This document shows, in pieces, positions 51,482 to 59,685 of a stretch of DNA of 64,000 bases; position 1 is the stretch's first letter, and each line of letters starts with the position of its first letter. The stretch comes from JBQTGK01 sp052400665 (GTDB lineage Bacteria; Bacteroidota; Bacteroidia; Bacteroidales; Marinifilaceae). Made by a program: the position numbers and the translations under genes. The notes beneath the pieces were generated by a model that had not been told where the DNA came from, ran no database searches, and saw nothing but the letters and a program-made list of their open reading frames with translations. Where the stretch lies: NCBI GenBank assembly GCA_052400665.1, contig JBQTGK010000003.1; one strand, given 5' to 3'.

Positions 51482-52666
51482 ATGAAGCGGAGTATTTTTA
51501 CCATGCTATCTATATTCATAATTTTTGGCGTTGTTAATGCTAAAGTAAACCCTAATAATATTAAAAGAGGTACTGTTTATTCTTCAATTCTTAAAGAAAA
51601 TAGGGAACTGCAAATTCTACTCCCAAGCGAGTTTAATGATACTTATTTTACTTACCCTTCAATTTACATATTAGATGCCGAAATTAACTTTAGTACAGCT
51701 GTTGAGGTATTAAGTTTTTTAATGGATAATCATTTTATACCTCCTCATTTGGTGGTTGGAGTTGTGAATACAGATCGTTTACGGGATATGACTCCTGTGG
51801 ATAGTGTTTTAAGTAAAACAATATTTCCAACAAGAGGAGGTTCAGACTCCTTTCTTAAGGTATTAAAGGATGAGATTATACCCTATGTAGACAAAAATTA
51901 TCGCACTAATAAACGTCGAATGATTATTGGACATAACTATAGTGGTTTATTATCGGTTCATGCTTTTATAAACGAACCGGATTTATTTGATAAATATATG
52001 GCTTTTAGCCCTATTCTTTGGTGGAATGGAACTGCTGTTCTGCACGATATGGAGAAATATCTATCTGAAAAATCGAGTTTACGAAAGCACTTATTTATAA
52101 GCTTTGCCAGGGAAGCAAAAAATATGCTAGAAGCATGTAAAGGATTAACCAATGTTTTGGAAGAAAAATCACCAGGTGATTTAAATTGGAAGTGCGATTG
52201 GATGCCTGATGAAGATCATTACAGTTTGTATCGAAAGAGCTTAATGAAAGGAATGGAATATGTATTCAAGAATTATAAGTATCCAGATATTCAGTCTTTA
52301 GCAAATAAAGGAGTCGAGGAGGCTAAAAGATATCAGCGCGATATCATGTTAAATTATGGTAGAAATGAAAAATTACCATATTCCTTATTGGAAAGTGTTT
52401 GTTTACAGCTAAAGCAGGAAAAAAAGTTTCAGAATGCTTTATTATTTCTAAAATACACTCTTATTAACTATCCCAATAAGGCAGAGCCATATTATTATGT
52501 TGGTGAAATTTATGAAGCCATAAATAAACCCGAAAATGCCATGGAATTTTATGAAGAAGCCCATAAAAAAGATATGGGACGTTGGGATTATGAGCAAAAA
52601 TATATGGCAATGAAAAAACTGATAAATGAAATTAAAAATCATACCCTGAATAAAACTGAGTTGTAA
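51482..52666 (+). CDS. Esterase-D-like protein lacking the nucleophile serine, with TPR tail
   Basis: 394 aa from MKRSIFTMLS (signal peptide 1-20); an upstream ATG at 51440 adds only a polar leader. Residues 25-275 follow the putative-esterase alpha/beta-hydrolase fold (PF00756): YPSIYILDAEINF, PHLVVGVVNTDRLRDMTPVD, FLKVLKDEIIPYVDKNYRTN, and the nucleophile elbow RMIIGHNYSGLLSVHAF. In active members the elbow is GHSxGG. Here position 152 is Asn (AAC at 51935-51937), so the classical nucleophile is absent. His is kept in DEDHYS. Residues 300-390 form TPR-like helices. A binding or structural role is likelier than hydrolysis. Confidence 0.78.
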   Translation: MKRSIFTMLSIFIIFGVVNAKVNPNNIKRGTVYSSILKENRELQILLPSEFNDTYFTYPSIYILDAEINFSTAVEVLSFLMDNHFIPPHLVVGVVNTDRLRDMTPVDSVLSKTIFPTRGGSDSFLKVLKDEIIPYVDKNYRTNKRRMIIGHNYSGLLSVHAFINEPDLFDKYMAFSPILWWNGTAVLHDMEKYLSEKSSLRKHLFISFAREAKNMLEACKGLTNVLEEKSPGDLNWKCDWMPDEDHYSLYRKSLMKGMEYVFKNYKYPDIQSLANKGVEEAKRYQRDIMLNYGRNEKLPYSLLESVCLQLKQEKKFQNALLFLKYTLINYPNKAEPYYYVGEIYEAINKPENAMEFYEEAHKKDMGRWDYEQKYMAMKKLINEIKNHTLNKTEL

Positions 52667-52714
52667 TCAGATTTTAAAGATGATATGATTTAGGCTATTT
52701 TATTGAGGATACAG

Positions 52715-54124
52715 CTAGTTTGATTCCATATTATGGAATGTAAAAAAGCTAGTCGCTCCTGCTTTTATGCTAACACTTATATTCTGATTTTTTACAGATC
52801 CGGTAGGAGAACTAACCTGAAGGTTAATAGTGTTTTCACCCTCGTTTAGGTGTAATCTTGTGTAATGAATAGAATGAGGTAAAGTCTGCCAGTTTCGAGT
52901 GTCGGCTTTTTCTGTAGCGGCGTTTAAAATCCCAATTAGCATACCAATATTATCATCCTTACTACGCGCATAGTTTTCAATTGCTTTTTTAGTTGCTAAG
53001 CGAAGCAGAGAAGTAGCCATTTCTCTTAGCATTCTATCTTTTAGAGATTTAAATGCAATTGCATTGATATCTTCACCTTTGTCGAGTTTATAAATTTTAG
53101 AATCGATTTGTACTGATGCCGAAGTGTAAAAAGGTATGCGTTCGGAATATTTTGGGAAAGCAACACGTACAAATTCCAGATCATTAAGAGAAGACTTTGT
53201 TCTACTATCTAAATCACCTAAAAAGAAAGGAAAGCTAATGTCTTCGTTTTCATTTACAATGGTTAGATATCCATCCCGTTTGTTAAGTGTGCTAAAATTA
53301 ATACTCCATTCATCTTTTACAGGTCCCAATCCGTTTAACCAAATTAAGATTAAATCACCTTGGTTTTTCGTAGTTTTAGAAAAATCAAAGCCAAATTTTT
53401 CTTTGTAAAATTCATAGTCCTGACTCAGTCCGGTTTCATATGCAGTTCGCAATAAGTCTTCTTTTAATTGATGTGGACAAGGTGTATTAAAATTTTTCAG
53501 GTAATTGTTTTCGTAGATATTATATGCATTTCGGTATGCAATAAATGCATTGTTCGAATCGCCCGATGAGTCGTATATTAACCCCATAATGGTGTGAGCA
53601 AAGGCATCATCGCTATATCTATTTTGATAATTTCTGGGGTATTTGTCATTTAAAGCATAAAGCTTTTCATTTACTCGTTTGCATTCTACTAGTGCTTCCT
53701 GCGTATTACCAAGTTCCAGATAACTTAATGCTTTGTAGAAATTAAGCATTACATTTTCAAAATCTTCAGGAACATAAGGCTTAGTAGCCGGATTTGTTAA
53801 CAAAGCTAATGCTTCGTTGGCAATATTCTTTCTTTGATCTTCTATAAATAAATCAGCCTGATTAAAATAGTCGGTAGCTTTTACGTAATCTTGTTGCATC
53901 CAGGCTAAAGTCCCTTTGTTTAGCAAATACAAGGATTTATTTTTATTGCGATTACTTTTGGGATCACTATCCAAAGTTTTTTCAGCATTTACAATATCTC
54001 CATTAAGGAAATACTGGTTAAAAGCTTCGTTTTGGGCATAGTAAGTTGCACAGCTTGTGAGTATAAAACCAGATAAAATTGCAATTGAGAGTGCAAGTAT
54101 ATTTGCTAATTGTCTATTCTTCAT
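52715..54124 (-). CDS. COG3014-family TPR lipoprotein
   Basis: 469 aa from MKNRQLANIL; an upstream ATG at 54157 precedes the signal peptide and is less likely. Lipobox ILTSC gives a lipidated Cys. Residues 25-230 contain TPR-like repeats (NKSLYLLNKGTLAWMQQDYV, VMLNFYKALSYLELGNTQEA, AFAHTIMGLIYDSSGDSNNA). The rest is a beta-rich domain (ILIWLNGLGPVKDEW, IPFYTSASVQI) as in COG3014. It sits 55 bases downstream of the LpoB-like gene on the same strand, an arrangement also known from proteobacteria, suggesting a joint role in cell-wall synthesis control. Confidence 0.82.
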   Translation of the reverse strand: MKNRQLANILALSIAILSGFILTSCATYYAQNEAFNQYFLNGDIVNAEKTLDSDPKSNRNKNKSLYLLNKGTLAWMQQDYVKATDYFNQADLFIEDQRKNIANEALALLTNPATKPYVPEDFENVMLNFYKALSYLELGNTQEALVECKRVNEKLYALNDKYPRNYQNRYSDDAFAHTIMGLIYDSSGDSNNAFIAYRNAYNIYENNYLKNFNTPCPHQLKEDLLRTAYETGLSQDYEFYKEKFGFDFSKTTKNQGDLILIWLNGLGPVKDEWSINFSTLNKRDGYLTIVNENEDISFPFFLGDLDSRTKSSLNDLEFVRVAFPKYSERIPFYTSASVQIDSKIYKLDKGEDINAIAFKSLKDRMLREMATSLLRLATKKAIENYARSKDDNIGMLIGILNAATEKADTRNWQTLPHSIHYTRLHLNEGENTINLQVSSPTGSVKNQNISVSIKAGATSFFTFHNMESN

Positions 54125-54179
54125 AAGAATAATGATCAGAGAAAGGAGGGAAGTCATTTAGACTTCCCAAGATGTATAA

Positions 54180-54764
54180 TTATCGATTAACGTATTTTTT
54201 AATTTTTTTATCACCCATCCAAACCAATTCATTCGATTCAAGGTTTGTTAATTCAAGATTTAACTGATAATATCTTACTTTTTCTTTTTTATAGCTATCT
54301 ATAATAGAGGTAATATCTCCTTGAAGGATAAAATCAGCACCAAGTTCACGTCCCCATTTCTTAATGGTTTCTTTAGAAGCAAAATCTTGCTGATCGGCTC
54401 TTTCCTGGCGAAGTTCTTCTCTTTTTGCACCAGCCTGAACCAAACGAACACGACCATCATTTAATATAGCTTTCTCAATGTCTTTAATATAAGTATCAGA
54501 ATCGATATGTTCAGAACTTTTATTAGTTATTAATCCAACTGTTACAACAGGTTTTCTGTCGAATTCCTGTTTAAAATTTCCAATCCATCCCTGGTTTAGA
54601 ACTTGATCTATAAGAGCATCGGCAGCTAGCTTAGAGTCGGAATCGTTCCAACGTCCGCTTAAATCAATTTGCTGGTCGGGAGAAACTCTTGTAACTTGTC
54701 GTGAGCAAGATGCAAAACTTAATACAACAAGTGCAACAACGAATAGGCGAAATGAGTATTTCAT
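54180..54764 (-). CDS. lpoB: Penicillin-binding protein activator LpoB-like lipoprotein
   Basis: 194 aa from MKYSFRLFVV. Lipobox SFASC, then a short linker and the LpoB fold: SGRWNDSDSKLAADALIDQV (about 33-52), PVVTVGLITNKSSEHIDSDT, ILNDGRVRLVQAG, WGRELGADFILQGDITSI, YYQLNLELTNLESNELVWMG. LpoB in E. coli is an outer-membrane lipoprotein that reaches through peptidoglycan to activate a class A PBP. The long disordered linker of E. coli LpoB is missing here. The class A PBP at 40102 is the only candidate partner in view. Confidence 0.85.
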   Translation of the reverse strand: MKYSFRLFVVALVVLSFASCSRQVTRVSPDQQIDLSGRWNDSDSKLAADALIDQVLNQGWIGNFKQEFDRKPVVTVGLITNKSSEHIDSDTYIKDIEKAILNDGRVRLVQAGAKREELRQERADQQDFASKETIKKWGRELGADFILQGDITSIIDSYKKEKVRYYQLNLELTNLESNELVWMGDKKIKKYVNR

Positions 54765-54847
54765 ATTTTCAATCATTTTTGTTTAATTATTTCAAAATTT
54801 GTGTGCCTTAAGGCATATATTTCTTTTTTAACAATATTTATGCCATT

Positions 54848-55735
54848 CTATAGCATTTTTGCAATCATCATTTTCATGTTTTTATAATGTAATTTACTAA
54901 CAGGAGTAAGGGGTAAACGTAATTCATTTTTAATAAGTGATTTTTGGTGTAAAATAGCTTTAACGCCTGCAGGATTTCCTTCTGTAAATATATTTTGAAT
55001 GATATCATACATTTGATAGTGACTTGCTAAAGCTTCTTTATTATTTCCCGAAAGTGCATTTCTAACCATTTGGCTAAATTCTTTTGGAAAAGCATTTCCA
55101 ATAACCGAAATAACTCCTGAAGCACCTAACTGTATCATAGGAAATGTTAATGCGTCGTCTCCTGATATTAGCATGAAATCTTTAGGCTTATTTTTAATAA
55201 TTTGCATTATTTGTTGCATATCGCCCGAAGCTTCTTTAATAGCAATTACATTTTCAATTTTATTGGCGATACGAATTACCGTATCGGCATTAATATTTAC
55301 ACTTGTTCTTCCCGGAACATTGTAAATCATAAGAGGAACAGGGCTAGCCTCTGCAATTAATTTATAATGCTGGAATATTCCTTCCTGACTGGGTTTATTA
55401 TAATAGGGTGCAACAGATAGAATTGCGTCAATTTCTGAAAATTTGTCGAACTCATTTATCTGTTCAATTATTTGAGATGTATTATTTCCCCCAAAACCGA
55501 TTACAATAGGTACTCTTTTGGCGTTGGTTTTACATACAAGCTCAATAACTTTTGTTTTCTCAAATTTTGTTAATGTTGCAGCTTCTCCCGTTGTTCCCAA
55601 CACAACTAAATAATCAACTCCATTATCTATTTGGAAATTTACCAGTTGTTCCAGAGACTTGTAATCAACACTTTTATCGGTGTTAAAAGGTGTTATTATT
55701 GCAACTCCTGTACCTGCAAATTTTTTATTGTTCAT
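54848..55735 (-). CDS. dapA: 4-hydroxy-tetrahydrodipicolinate synthase
   Basis: 295 aa TIM barrel. Condenses pyruvate with aspartate semialdehyde in the lysine/diaminopimelate pathway. Signature VVLGTTGEAATL (about 44-55), Tyr of YNVPGRTSVN (about 138), Schiff-base Lys in AIKEASGD (about 166) and the GDDALTFPMIQLGASGVISV block. Length is normal. It lies 6 bases downstream of the DUF6913 gene, so both form an operon. Confidence 0.95.
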   Translation of the reverse strand: MNNKKFAGTGVAIITPFNTDKSVDYKSLEQLVNFQIDNGVDYLVVLGTTGEAATLTKFEKTKVIELVCKTNAKRVPIVIGFGGNNTSQIIEQINEFDKFSEIDAILSVAPYYNKPSQEGIFQHYKLIAEASPVPLMIYNVPGRTSVNINADTVIRIANKIENVIAIKEASGDMQQIMQIIKNKPKDFMLISGDDALTFPMIQLGASGVISVIGNAFPKEFSQMVRNALSGNNKEALASHYQMYDIIQNIFTEGNPAGVKAILHQKSLIKNELRLPLTPVSKLHYKNMKMMIAKML

Positions 55736-55741
55736 TCGTAA

Positions 55742-56281
55742 TTACTTTTTTATTAGTGTAAGGTAGTTTAAGCTCTCTTTTATTAAATTTTCTATCGATT
55801 TATTTTTAGATTGATCTATCATTAAATCGAGATTTTCTTTGTTTTTTGATAAGGAGCCAACTTTACAGGCAGCTATAGATAATTTTGTAATGTATTGCAC
55901 TGATATGTGCTCCGATTCTGTTAATACAAAAAGAAGATCAAATTCTTTATTTACAAATTCGTTAAGCTCTGGTACAATTGGCTTTCCATTCCATTTTATA
56001 TCTTTATTGGTATAGAAAATGATTTTTTGTCCTACGCTAAAGTCGGGCAATTCATTTGCATTTACCCATCCAATAGTATCTACTTTATATCCTTTATTGC
56101 TTAAATCTTCAGAGAATTTTTTAACAATAGAGTAATTCTTATTTTCTTCTGTGTCAAAAATAATTCCAATGCTTTTTGCACTTTCTAAATTATGGAATTC
56201 TTTTTTACGAGATATTTTTTTCTGTTTTCCCTTAATTAGATTAAGAGCTAGTTTTTGTTTTATGTTTTTGAAAAAACTCAT
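55742..56281 (-). CDS. DUF6913 family protein
   Basis: 179 aa, cytoplasmic, no signal. A basic N-terminal helix (MSFFKNIKQKLALNLIKGKQ) is followed by an alpha/beta domain (SIGIIFDTEENKNYSIVKKF, DLLFVLTESEHISVQYITKL). It matches the Bacteroidota family DUF6913, which in my recollection is commonly found next to dapA, as here (6-base gap). Function unknown. Confidence 0.75.
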   Translation of the reverse strand: MSFFKNIKQKLALNLIKGKQKKISRKKEFHNLESAKSIGIIFDTEENKNYSIVKKFSEDLSNKGYKVDTIGWVNANELPDFSVGQKIIFYTNKDIKWNGKPIVPELNEFVNKEFDLLFVLTESEHISVQYITKLSIAACKVGSLSKNKENLDLMIDQSKNKSIENLIKESLNYLTLIKK

Positions 56282-56390
56282 TTCAATTTTTAACAGTTAA
56301 ATTACAGGATAATAAAATATTAGCTGAATGGGCCTTGTTCTTTGTGTTCACAAGTTATGAAAAATTTCATTTTTGTAATTCAAATTATGC

Positions 56391-56978
56391 TTATTTAAAT
56401 TTTTTTGGTGCTTTATATCCATCAGAAAATACTTTTCCCGGTGCTATTTTTAATTGCTTAGCTAATTCATTTAAATTTTTCGAATTTGTTGTTTGGCACG
56501 CTTTTAAAGCAATTTTTGCACAAGCTAATGTATCTTCCAGTGCATCGTGGTGTTTTAGTGAGATATCAAACAGATGTGCTAATGTATTTAGTTTATGATT
56601 AGGCATGCCTGGCCAAATATTTTTACTGATTTGTACCGTACACAGATAATCAAATTCGGGAAGGGGAATGCCATAAGTTTCCATACATGCTCTTAATACA
56701 GATATATCAAAACTTGCGTTGTGTGCAATTACTATATTTCCCTCGATGTATTTTTCTATTTCTTCCCAGATATAGTTAAAGCTTGGCTTATTTTCAACAT
56801 CTTTTTCTCTAATGCCATGAATACTTACATTTATTGGATGAAAATACATGTCGGGAGGAGAGATTAACCAGTCTTTACTTTCAATAATTTTTCCATTTTC
56901 AACACGTACTAATCCTAAAGAGCATGCGGAATTGCGCTTGGCATTTGCGGTTTCAAAATCGATAGCGGTAAAATTCAT
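56391..56978 (-). CDS. DEDDh 3'-5' exonuclease (DnaQ/PolC epsilon-like)
   Basis: 195 aa. Exonuclease motifs: ExoI FTAIDFETANAKR (3-15, acidic pair D-x-E), ExoII IVIAHNASFDISVL (about 82-95), ExoIIIepsilon KHHDALEDTLACAK (His...Asp, about 143-156). It resembles stand-alone exonucleases similar to the DNA polymerase III epsilon domain. Substrate single-stranded DNA or RNA. It lies 94 bases downstream of ligA, which may suggest a DNA-repair context, but a hairpin lies between. Confidence 0.9.
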   Translation of the reverse strand: MNFTAIDFETANAKRNSACSLGLVRVENGKIIESKDWLISPPDMYFHPINVSIHGIREKDVENKPSFNYIWEEIEKYIEGNIVIAHNASFDISVLRACMETYGIPLPEFDYLCTVQISKNIWPGMPNHKLNTLAHLFDISLKHHDALEDTLACAKIALKACQTTNSKNLNELAKQLKIAPGKVFSDGYKAPKKFK

Positions 56979-57015
56979 TTTATTTTAATATTTGCTTGAT
57001 TATAAAGGTGAGATG

Positions 57016-57060
57016 TAAAAAAAGAAAGAAGTAAACTTAAATATGCGTGCTCCTTTCTTT
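57016..57060 (-). terminator. Probable terminator of ligA
   Basis: aaagaaag (57021-57028) pairs with ctttcttt (57053-57060), with a 24-base loop and a minus-strand T-run after. Confidence 0.5.
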
Positions 57061-57072
57061 TTAAATCGTTTT

Positions 57073-59082
57073 TTAAAGTCCTATCATTTGTAAAAAATCA
57101 TTTTCACTTTTAATATCAATACCTAATTTTTCAACCTTAGCCAGTTTGCTGGGGCCTATTTTTTCGCCAGCCAGTAAAAAACTTGTTTTTTTAGAGATGG
57201 AACCAACATTTTTTCCACCGTGTAATTCAATTAATTCTTTTAATTCGTTTCGAGAGTATTTTGAGAAACTTCCGGATATTACAATTGATAAACCATCAAG
57301 AATCTTACTGCTACCTTCTTTTTCAATTTCGATTGTTTCAAACTGTAAGCCATATTTCTTTAGCTGACCAATAAGTAATTTATGGTGTTCGAGCGAGAAG
57401 TATTCAACAATGCTTTCTGCAATTTTACTCCCAATTTCATCAACTTCGATTAGTTCTTCAACACTTGAGCTGGCAAGTTTCTCTATTGATGGTATTGCTT
57501 TTGCAAGTGTTTTTGCAACGGTAATGCCAACATATCTAATACCCAAAGCATATAAAACTCTTTCGTAAGGAATTTTTAAGGATTCTTGTATGCTATTTAA
57601 AATACGCTCTGCCGATTTATCGCCCATACGTTCTAATGGAATAATATCTTCCTTTTTAAGCTTGTACAGATCGGAAATATTACTAATTAATTGTTTTTGA
57701 AAAAGTAAGTCGATGGTTTCTTCGCCTAATCCATCCAAATTCATTGCTCTGCGGCTAATAAAATGTTCTATTTTGCCTTTTATCTGGGGAGGGCATCCCA
57801 TATCATTGGGACAATAATGGTTGGCTTCACCTTCATTTCTAACTAGTTCGCTTCCGCATTCCGGGCAGTTTGTAATAAACTCTATAGGTTTGGCACTATG
57901 GGTTCGTTGGGTAGTATCAACACCTACTATTTTAGGAATTATTTCTCCACCTTTTTCTACAAAAACGGTATCATTTTCATGCAGGTCTAAATTTTTAATA
58001 ATGTCTGAGTTGTGCAAAGATGCTCTTCTTACTGTAGTACCGGCTAATTGAACTGGATAAAGGTTTGCTACAGGAGTAATGGATCCTGTTCTTCCTACCT
58101 GATAACTTACATGTTCTAATTTGGTAGCTACTCGTTCGGCTTTGTATTTATAAGAAATGGCCCAGCGAGGCGATTTTGCAGTAAAGCCAAGCTCTTCCTG
58201 CTGATCGAGCGAATTTACTTTAATAACAATTCCATCAATGGGTACAGGAAGTTCTTCTCTTTTTTTATCCCAGTATTTTATAAAATCGATAACTTCATCT
58301 ATGTTTTTGCATAAAGCTGTATTGGCAGGAATTTTAAATCCCCATTTTTTTGCTTTTTGCAAATTATCATAGTGATTGTCAGAAGAAATATCCTTACCCA
58401 ATAGGTAATATAGGTAGCAATCGAGTTTGCGTTTAGCCACGAGAGCCGAATTTTGCATTTTTAAAGTCCCCGAAGCAGCATTTCTTGGATTTGCAAATGG
58501 ACTTTCTCCTATATCTTCTCGTTCTTTATTTAATTCGTTAAAAACAGCAAAAGGCATTAGAATTTCTCCACGAATTTCAAATTCATTTGGATAATCACTA
58601 CCATTTAATTGTAGTGGAATTGAACGAATTGTTTTTACGTTTGCCGTTACATCATCACCTCTAACTCCATCGCCACGTGTAATAGCCTGAATTAGTTTTC
58701 CATCCTTATAGCTTAACGAAATTGATGTTCCATCATATTTCAATTCACAAACATATTCAATATCTTCTTCAATTAATTTTTTGATTCTGGTTTCGAAATC
58801 CCGAATTTCTTCTTCTGAATAAGTATTACCCAGGGAGAGCATTGGGTATTTGTGTTCTACCTGATTAAATTCCAGGTTTATATCACTACCAACACGTTGC
58901 GAGGGGGAGTTTGAATCATTATATTCCGGAAATTTTTTTTCCAGATCTATAAGTTCTTTTAATAGTATGTCAAAATCGTAATCGCTAATTACTGGTTGCG
59001 ATAATACGTAATAATTATGGTTGTGTTTATGTAATTGTTCACGCAATTGTGAAATTCTATTTTTTGCTTCTTCTTGATTCAT
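57073..59082 (-). CDS. ligA: NAD+-dependent DNA ligase
   Basis: 669 aa, standard length. Seals nicks in DNA during replication and repair. N-terminal NMN-binding Ia domain (YYVLSQPVISDYDFD), adenylation motif CELKYDGT with Lys115, then GDGVRGDDVTANVKTI, FEIRGEI and IDGIVIKV. The four-Cys zinc finger is CPECGS/CPNDMGCP. Helix-hairpin-helix repeats and a C-terminal BRCT domain (LDGLSIVISGSFSKYSRNEL) complete it. Confidence 0.97.
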   Translation of the reverse strand: MNQEEAKNRISQLREQLHKHNHNYYVLSQPVISDYDFDILLKELIDLEKKFPEYNDSNSPSQRVGSDINLEFNQVEHKYPMLSLGNTYSEEEIRDFETRIKKLIEEDIEYVCELKYDGTSISLSYKDGKLIQAITRGDGVRGDDVTANVKTIRSIPLQLNGSDYPNEFEIRGEILMPFAVFNELNKEREDIGESPFANPRNAASGTLKMQNSALVAKRKLDCYLYYLLGKDISSDNHYDNLQKAKKWGFKIPANTALCKNIDEVIDFIKYWDKKREELPVPIDGIVIKVNSLDQQEELGFTAKSPRWAISYKYKAERVATKLEHVSYQVGRTGSITPVANLYPVQLAGTTVRRASLHNSDIIKNLDLHENDTVFVEKGGEIIPKIVGVDTTQRTHSAKPIEFITNCPECGSELVRNEGEANHYCPNDMGCPPQIKGKIEHFISRRAMNLDGLGEETIDLLFQKQLISNISDLYKLKKEDIIPLERMGDKSAERILNSIQESLKIPYERVLYALGIRYVGITVAKTLAKAIPSIEKLASSSVEELIEVDEIGSKIAESIVEYFSLEHHKLLIGQLKKYGLQFETIEIEKEGSSKILDGLSIVISGSFSKYSRNELKELIELHGGKNVGSISKKTSFLLAGEKIGPSKLAKVEKLGIDIKSENDFLQMIGL

Positions 59083-59685
59083 AACTTGTAAAGTATGCTA
59101 TATGGTGTAGATCAAGGATTTTAATCTTAAAATTCCTCGAATTGTAAAAATAGTAAACCTTGTTTTGATTTCGTAAGTCTTTTTGAGAAATATTTTAAAT
59201 GTTTGTTATAGGGGATAATGGTTAAAATAAATTAAACATATTTCATAGGCTTAATATGTTCTTATTGTTCATGGATGTGTATATTTAAAGGGATTTTAAG
59301 TTTTATAACTTACAATATATAATTATTAGCAAATTTAAAAGTCATTAAAACTATACTTTTATTTGATATTTATGTATATTATTAAAAAAAGATTTCAGAC
59401 GTGTATATTTATTGTGCTTATAATATATTTACTAATATATAATGTTGAATAAAAACATATTGGTATAATATATTTTATCTAGGTATACTTGTTTTTATTA
59501 CATGTTTATGATGTTGTAATTTAGTTTGTTTAAATATTAATAAAGTAATCATTTTATAATATTATTATTGATTAAATGTTTTTATATTTACCTGAATTTT
59601 GTTTAAGTAATGATATTGTAAAGTATGATTGATTTGCTGAATATTCATGAGATAATTTGAAATTTTAATCCTTAAAAAAAGTATT
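59083..59685. other. 600-bp AT-rich divergent intergenic region
   Basis: Extremely AT-rich spacer between ligA (minus) and the propeller gene (plus). No ORF, repeat or structured RNA seen. TATTTTTA on the minus strand (59144-59151) is one base off the -7 consensus and could serve ligA. Confidence 0.45.
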
